In this document: piece after piece, positions 60,844-64,000 of the stretch
Numbering within the stretch: the stretch's first letter is position 1
Layout: each line of letters begins with the position of its first letter
DNA from: Streptococcus mitis
GTDB lineage: Bacteria; Bacillota; Bacilli; Lactobacillales; Streptococcaceae
Assembly (NCBI GenBank): GCA_018364455.1
Contig: JAGZLW010000005.1
Location: forward strand, 1 to 64,000
DNA length: 64,000 bases
Direction: 5' to 3'
Notes under the pieces: generated by a model
What the model was told of the DNA's origin: nothing
What the model saw: only the letters and a program-made list of their open reading frames with translations
Databases searched by the model: none
Program-made: the position numbers and the translations under genes

Positions 60844-63254
60844 TGGCGACCGAATTAGGAAAAGCCTACGTTCAAATCATTCCATCTGCCAAGGGCATTA
60901 GTGGCATGATTCAAAAGGAAATGGGTGGTGAAGTTGCCTCAGCTGGAGTTAGCGCAGGCGAATCCCTCGGATCCAAAATGATGGGCGCTGTTTCAGGAGT
61001 TATTGCTGCTGCTGGAATTGGTCAGGCAATCGGTGCGTCCATAACTGAAGGGGCAGCACTTCAACAATCGCTTGGTGGTGTCGAAACCTTATTTAAAGAC
61101 TCAGCTGATAAGGTCAAAGGCTTTGCGAACGAGGCCTACAAGACAACAGGTCTGTCAGCCAATGCCTATATGGAAAATGTTACAGGTTTTTCAGCAAGCT
61201 TATTGCAATCTCTTGGTGGAGATACAGATAAAGCAGCGGAAACAGCTAACATGGCCATGATTGATATGTCGGATAATGCTAATAAGATGGGAACATCTAT
61301 GGAAAGCATTCAACTGGCTTATCAAGGGTTTGCCAAGCAGAATTATACGATGCTAGATAACCTTAAATTGGGTTATGGTGGTACGAAGCAAGAAATGCAA
61401 CGACTTTTGTCCGACGCAGAAAAACTGACAGGCGTTAAGTATGACATGAATAACTTGTCAGATGTTTATAGTGCTATTCACGCTATCCAAGAAAATTTGG
61501 ACATCACTGGCACAACAGCGCGAGAGGCAGCAACAACTTTCACTGGATCATTCGAATCTATGAAAGCAGCTGCTCAGAATGTGCTAGGGAAGTTATCATT
61601 GGGTGAAGATATCCAACCTGCTTTACAAGCCTTAATGGAAACGACATCCACATTTCTATTCGGAAACTTGATTCCGATGATCGGAAATATTTTGAAGCAA
61701 ATTCCTAACCTTATTTTAGGAGGAATCAAGGGTGTTTTCAGTGGGATTTTTGGCGAAGGTCTAGGAAGTATCATGGGTGGTATCGTTACCGGTCTTGGTT
61801 CTGCATTTTTAGCTTTTAAAGCATTTTCGGCAGTCTCGGGATTGCTATCTGGAATACCTGCTGTCTTAACTACAATTAAAACAGCAGTCACGGGTCTATT
61901 TACTGCTATGAGCGCCAATCCTATTGGAATTGCAATCGCAGCGATTGCTGCATTGACTGCAGGTTTGGTTTATTTCTTTACTCAAACCGAGATGGGTAGA
62001 CAAATCTGGCAAAGCTTCATGGATTGGTTCTCTGGTGTGTGGCAGTCTGTCGCACCAGTCTTGACCGAAGTTTGGAATGGTATTGTTGAAACAGCTACAA
62101 CCGTCTGGAACAATATGATGGCTGTTGTTGCTCCAATTATCCAAGCAGTTGTTGATTTTATTAGGTCTGTTTGGGACGGTATTTCTCTATGGTGGACTGA
62201 AAATCAAGGTTTGATTCAACAAACGTTCACAACTGTCTGGAACGCAATCCAGACAGTTATTCAGACGGTTATGCCGATTATTCAGTCCATTATTGAAACC
62301 GCAATGAATATCCTTGCTCCTTTCATTGAAGCGACGTGGAACAATATCTTCACTGTAGTAACAACAGTTTGGGAATTGATTAAGATTGCTATTCAGACGG
62401 CTATGGATGTTATTAGTGGCATCATAAAAGCTGTAATGCAAGTTATTAATGGTGACTGGAGCGGTGCTTGGGAAACTATAAAAGGTGTTGGTGAGGCCAT
62501 CTGGAAAGGATTGTCTGCTGCAGGTAAGGCTATCTTTGATGGTTTTGCTCAGATATTATCTAACATCTGGAATACGATCAAATCTGTCGCAAGCAGTGCT
62601 TGGGAAGGGTTGAAATCAACTGTCTTAGGTCTGATTGATGGACTTGTCCAAGGCGCTCAGAGAGCATGGGAAAGTATGAAACAAGGTGTTAGTGACCTTG
62701 TAAGTAATGTTACGAGCATCTTTGATGGCATTCGAAACATTGACCTATGGTCAGCAGGTAAGGCTATCCTTGATGGATTCCTAGGCGGATTGAAATCTGC
62801 TTGGGACTCGGTAACTGACTTTGTCGGTGGTATTGCTGGTTGGATTGCGGATCACAAAGGTCCGATTGAGTACGACCGCAAGCTCTTGATCCCTGCTGGT
62901 AATGCGATTATGCAAGGTTTGGATAGAGGGTTGCAAGACCGTTTCAAAGGTGTTAAGAAATCTGTTAGTGGAATGGCTGGCGAAATCTCAAATGCATTTT
63001 CAAACGATGATTTTGGTTTGAGTGGAACACCTACCATTGCCAAGAATATTGAAGCAAGTTTGGCTATGCCAAGCGCTCAACTAGAGGCAAAAGACAGTCA
63101 AACCGTGTCTGAGATAGCGATTCTGAGAGCAAGTATGGAGAAGATCCTTACTGCTATCCTTGAAAAGCCGTCAGATACTTATCTGGATGCTGATAAAATT
63201 TCAATGAGCGTCTATCAACGTCAAGGTGCAATTTACGCTAGGGAGGGAATTTAA
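60843..63254 (+). CDS. Tape measure protein
   Basis: An 803-residue tail protein starting GTG within the previous stop, with AGGTGAGGAAT upstream. The N-terminal part has SLGGVETLFKDSADKVKGFA and SLGGDTDKAAETANMAMIDMS, the tape measure family core; hydrophobic helices lie at about 300-380; Trp-rich repeats (VWNGIVETATTVWNNM and similar) follow. Its length sets tail length and it is injected with the DNA. Confidence 0.92.
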   Translation: MATELGKAYVQIIPSAKGISGMIQKEMGGEVASAGVSAGESLGSKMMGAVSGVIAAAGIGQAIGASITEGAALQQSLGGVETLFKDSADKVKGFANEAYKTTGLSANAYMENVTGFSASLLQSLGGDTDKAAETANMAMIDMSDNANKMGTSMESIQLAYQGFAKQNYTMLDNLKLGYGGTKQEMQRLLSDAEKLTGVKYDMNNLSDVYSAIHAIQENLDITGTTAREAATTFTGSFESMKAAAQNVLGKLSLGEDIQPALQALMETTSTFLFGNLIPMIGNILKQIPNLILGGIKGVFSGIFGEGLGSIMGGIVTGLGSAFLAFKAFSAVSGLLSGIPAVLTTIKTAVTGLFTAMSANPIGIAIAAIAALTAGLVYFFTQTEMGRQIWQSFMDWFSGVWQSVAPVLTEVWNGIVETATTVWNNMMAVVAPIIQAVVDFIRSVWDGISLWWTENQGLIQQTFTTVWNAIQTVIQTVMPIIQSIIETAMNILAPFIEATWNNIFTVVTTVWELIKIAIQTAMDVISGIIKAVMQVINGDWSGAWETIKGVGEAIWKGLSAAGKAIFDGFAQILSNIWNTIKSVASSAWEGLKSTVLGLIDGLVQGAQRAWESMKQGVSDLVSNVTSIFDGIRNIDLWSAGKAILDGFLGGLKSAWDSVTDFVGGIAGWIADHKGPIEYDRKLLIPAGNAIMQGLDRGLQDRFKGVKKSVSGMAGEISNAFSNDDFGLSGTPTIAKNIEASLAMPSAQLEAKDSQTVSEIAILRASMEKILTAILEKPSDTYLDADKISMSVYQRQGAIYAREGI

Positions 63255-63952
63255 TGGAATACATGATTATCAATGGTTTCAATACTTCAACCATTCCTAA
63301 CTGTGTGGTGACAGATTTTGGCGAGGTAGAGGCTGCTAAACCTAAAGTCTCGGAAACAGCTACCCTGTTTGGGGTTAACGGGAATTACCGTGTCTTGGAC
63401 GGTGCTTATGAGAGTTATGAACGAACATTTGCATTTTACCTTCCAAGGACGGTCGACCCGTCTAAAATCGTTGAGAGATTCCAACCAAATGACAACACGC
63501 TAGAGTTTAGCTATCAGCTAGGCTCTTTGTTTTTTGCTGATTTCATCAGTGCAAAATACAAACCTCAAGGTATGCACGGCTGGAAACTAGAAATCAAGCT
63601 GAGTATGCAGCCGTTCCGCTATCAAAAATCTGTTTCCCCTCTGATTTTTACTGCAAGTGGCAATGTCAACAATTCAGGCTCTATCTATAGCGAACCTGTA
63701 ATTGAGATTGAAGGAGACGGAGATATTTCTTTGACTATCGGACGGACAACCATGCACTTGACGATTAGACGAAAAGTGACTATTGATTGTAGGCATAAGA
63801 AACAGAATATCTACAATGCAGATGGAGCGGTTCAAAACACTTTACGAAAACGTGGAGGCTTCTTTGAGTTGGCAGTTGGTAATAACGGTCTGGTCTTTAC
63901 TGGCGCGGTTCGTAAAGTCACAGTTCGGCCAAATTGGAGGTATATCCTATGA
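63254..63952 (+). CDS. Distal tail protein (Dit)
   Basis: A 232-residue protein starting MEYMIINGFNTSTIPNCVV, with YESYERTFAFYLPRTV and FADFISAKYKPQGMHGWKLE, the phage distal-tail hub pattern at the usual place after the tape measure. It joins the tube to the tail tip. GGGAGGG lies 7 bases upstream; overlaps both neighbours. Confidence 0.88.
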   Translation: MEYMIINGFNTSTIPNCVVTDFGEVEAAKPKVSETATLFGVNGNYRVLDGAYESYERTFAFYLPRTVDPSKIVERFQPNDNTLEFSYQLGSLFFADFISAKYKPQGMHGWKLEIKLSMQPFRYQKSVSPLIFTASGNVNNSGSIYSEPVIEIEGDGDISLTIGRTTMHLTIRRKVTIDCRHKKQNIYNADGAVQNTLRKRGGFFELAVGNNGLVFTGAVRKVTVRPNWRYIL

Positions 63953-64000
63953 TTTATCTTACAGAAGGCAACACGCCTTTAAATGAGGCTTACAATGACG
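63949..64000 (+). CDS. Start of a tail-tip/endopeptidase protein (partial)
   Basis: ATG at 63949 (overlapping the Dit stop), with TTGGAGGT 6 bases before, opens MIYLTEGNTPLNEAYND and runs off the window. By position it is the Tal-type tail-associated protein of the phage. Confidence 0.7.
   Translation, partial: MIYLTEGNTPLNEAYND

Noticed and set aside
62187..62441. Antisense frame in the tape measure repeats
   Set aside because: Reflects the Trp/Ile/Thr repeat coding pattern, not a gene.

Overview
The window looks like chromosome from a Mitis-group Streptococcus (S. mitis, S. pneumoniae, S. pseudopneumoniae or a close relative). The evidence is AdcAII next to a pneumococcal histidine triad protein, RexB/RexA, an IgA1-protease-type M26 metalloprotease with an N-terminal LPxTG motif, RUP-type TA-flanked repeats, and a tmRNA whose tag reads AKNNTSYALAA. 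Strain and species are inferred, not proven. From about 38.35 kb to the right-hand end the window is a temperate siphophage prophage integrated at the 3' end of ssrA. Its right attachment site lies beyond the window.

Host part (1-38340). The left end holds the tail of a PvaA-type lysozyme-like gene, a secreted DUF1002 protein and an APC amino-acid permease, with two RUP elements between them. A zinc-acquisition operon follows (adcAII-phtD; consensus promoter with an AdcR-like box at the start site). The Pht protein has seven HxxHxH motifs. Next come a MarR regulator overlapping an EVE-domain protein, then rexB-rexA and a gene of unknown function. Two giant paralogous M26 zinc metalloproteases lie in tandem (17.1-29.0 kb) and share a 17-residue repeat. 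On the minus strand are uraA, with a PyrR-type attenuation leader, and rsmG. The divergent lemA-htpX pair, minus-strand def and rlmB, a CapA-family protein, a Cof-type HAD phosphatase, an SGNH hydrolase and ssrA complete the host segment.

Prophage part (38341-64000). Leftward genes form the lysogeny module: integrase, an AbiF/AbiD-family (Abi_2) HEPN-type abortive infection protein, an ImmA/IrrE metallopeptidase and a CI-like repressor. Rightward genes are Cro-like, AntA/KilAC antirepressor, DnaB helicase, a replication initiator/DnaD-like protein, a DnaC loader, SSB, small early proteins, ArpU, a second small tyrosine recombinase, HNH, portal, MuF-type minor head protein, TerL, scaffold, capsid, connectors, a tail-tube gene broken by an in-frame amber codon, a G/GT tail chaperone pair with an A7 slippery heptamer, tape measure, Dit and the start of Tal.

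The most interesting locus is 39685-40777 on the minus strand. A perfect-spacing consensus promoter drives a roughly 70-nt two-hairpin RNA ending in an intrinsic terminator, directly in front of the Abi_2/HEPN gene. This is the layout expected of an AbiF toxin with an RNA antitoxin, carried in a prophage immunity region. Other candidates are a structured minus-strand RNA at 43405-43735, a small plus-strand RNA between int and abi, operator-bearing face-to-face promoters, 11-bp iterons after arpU, and a MuF head protein whose C-terminal extension looks like a toxin and is followed by an overlapping small gene.
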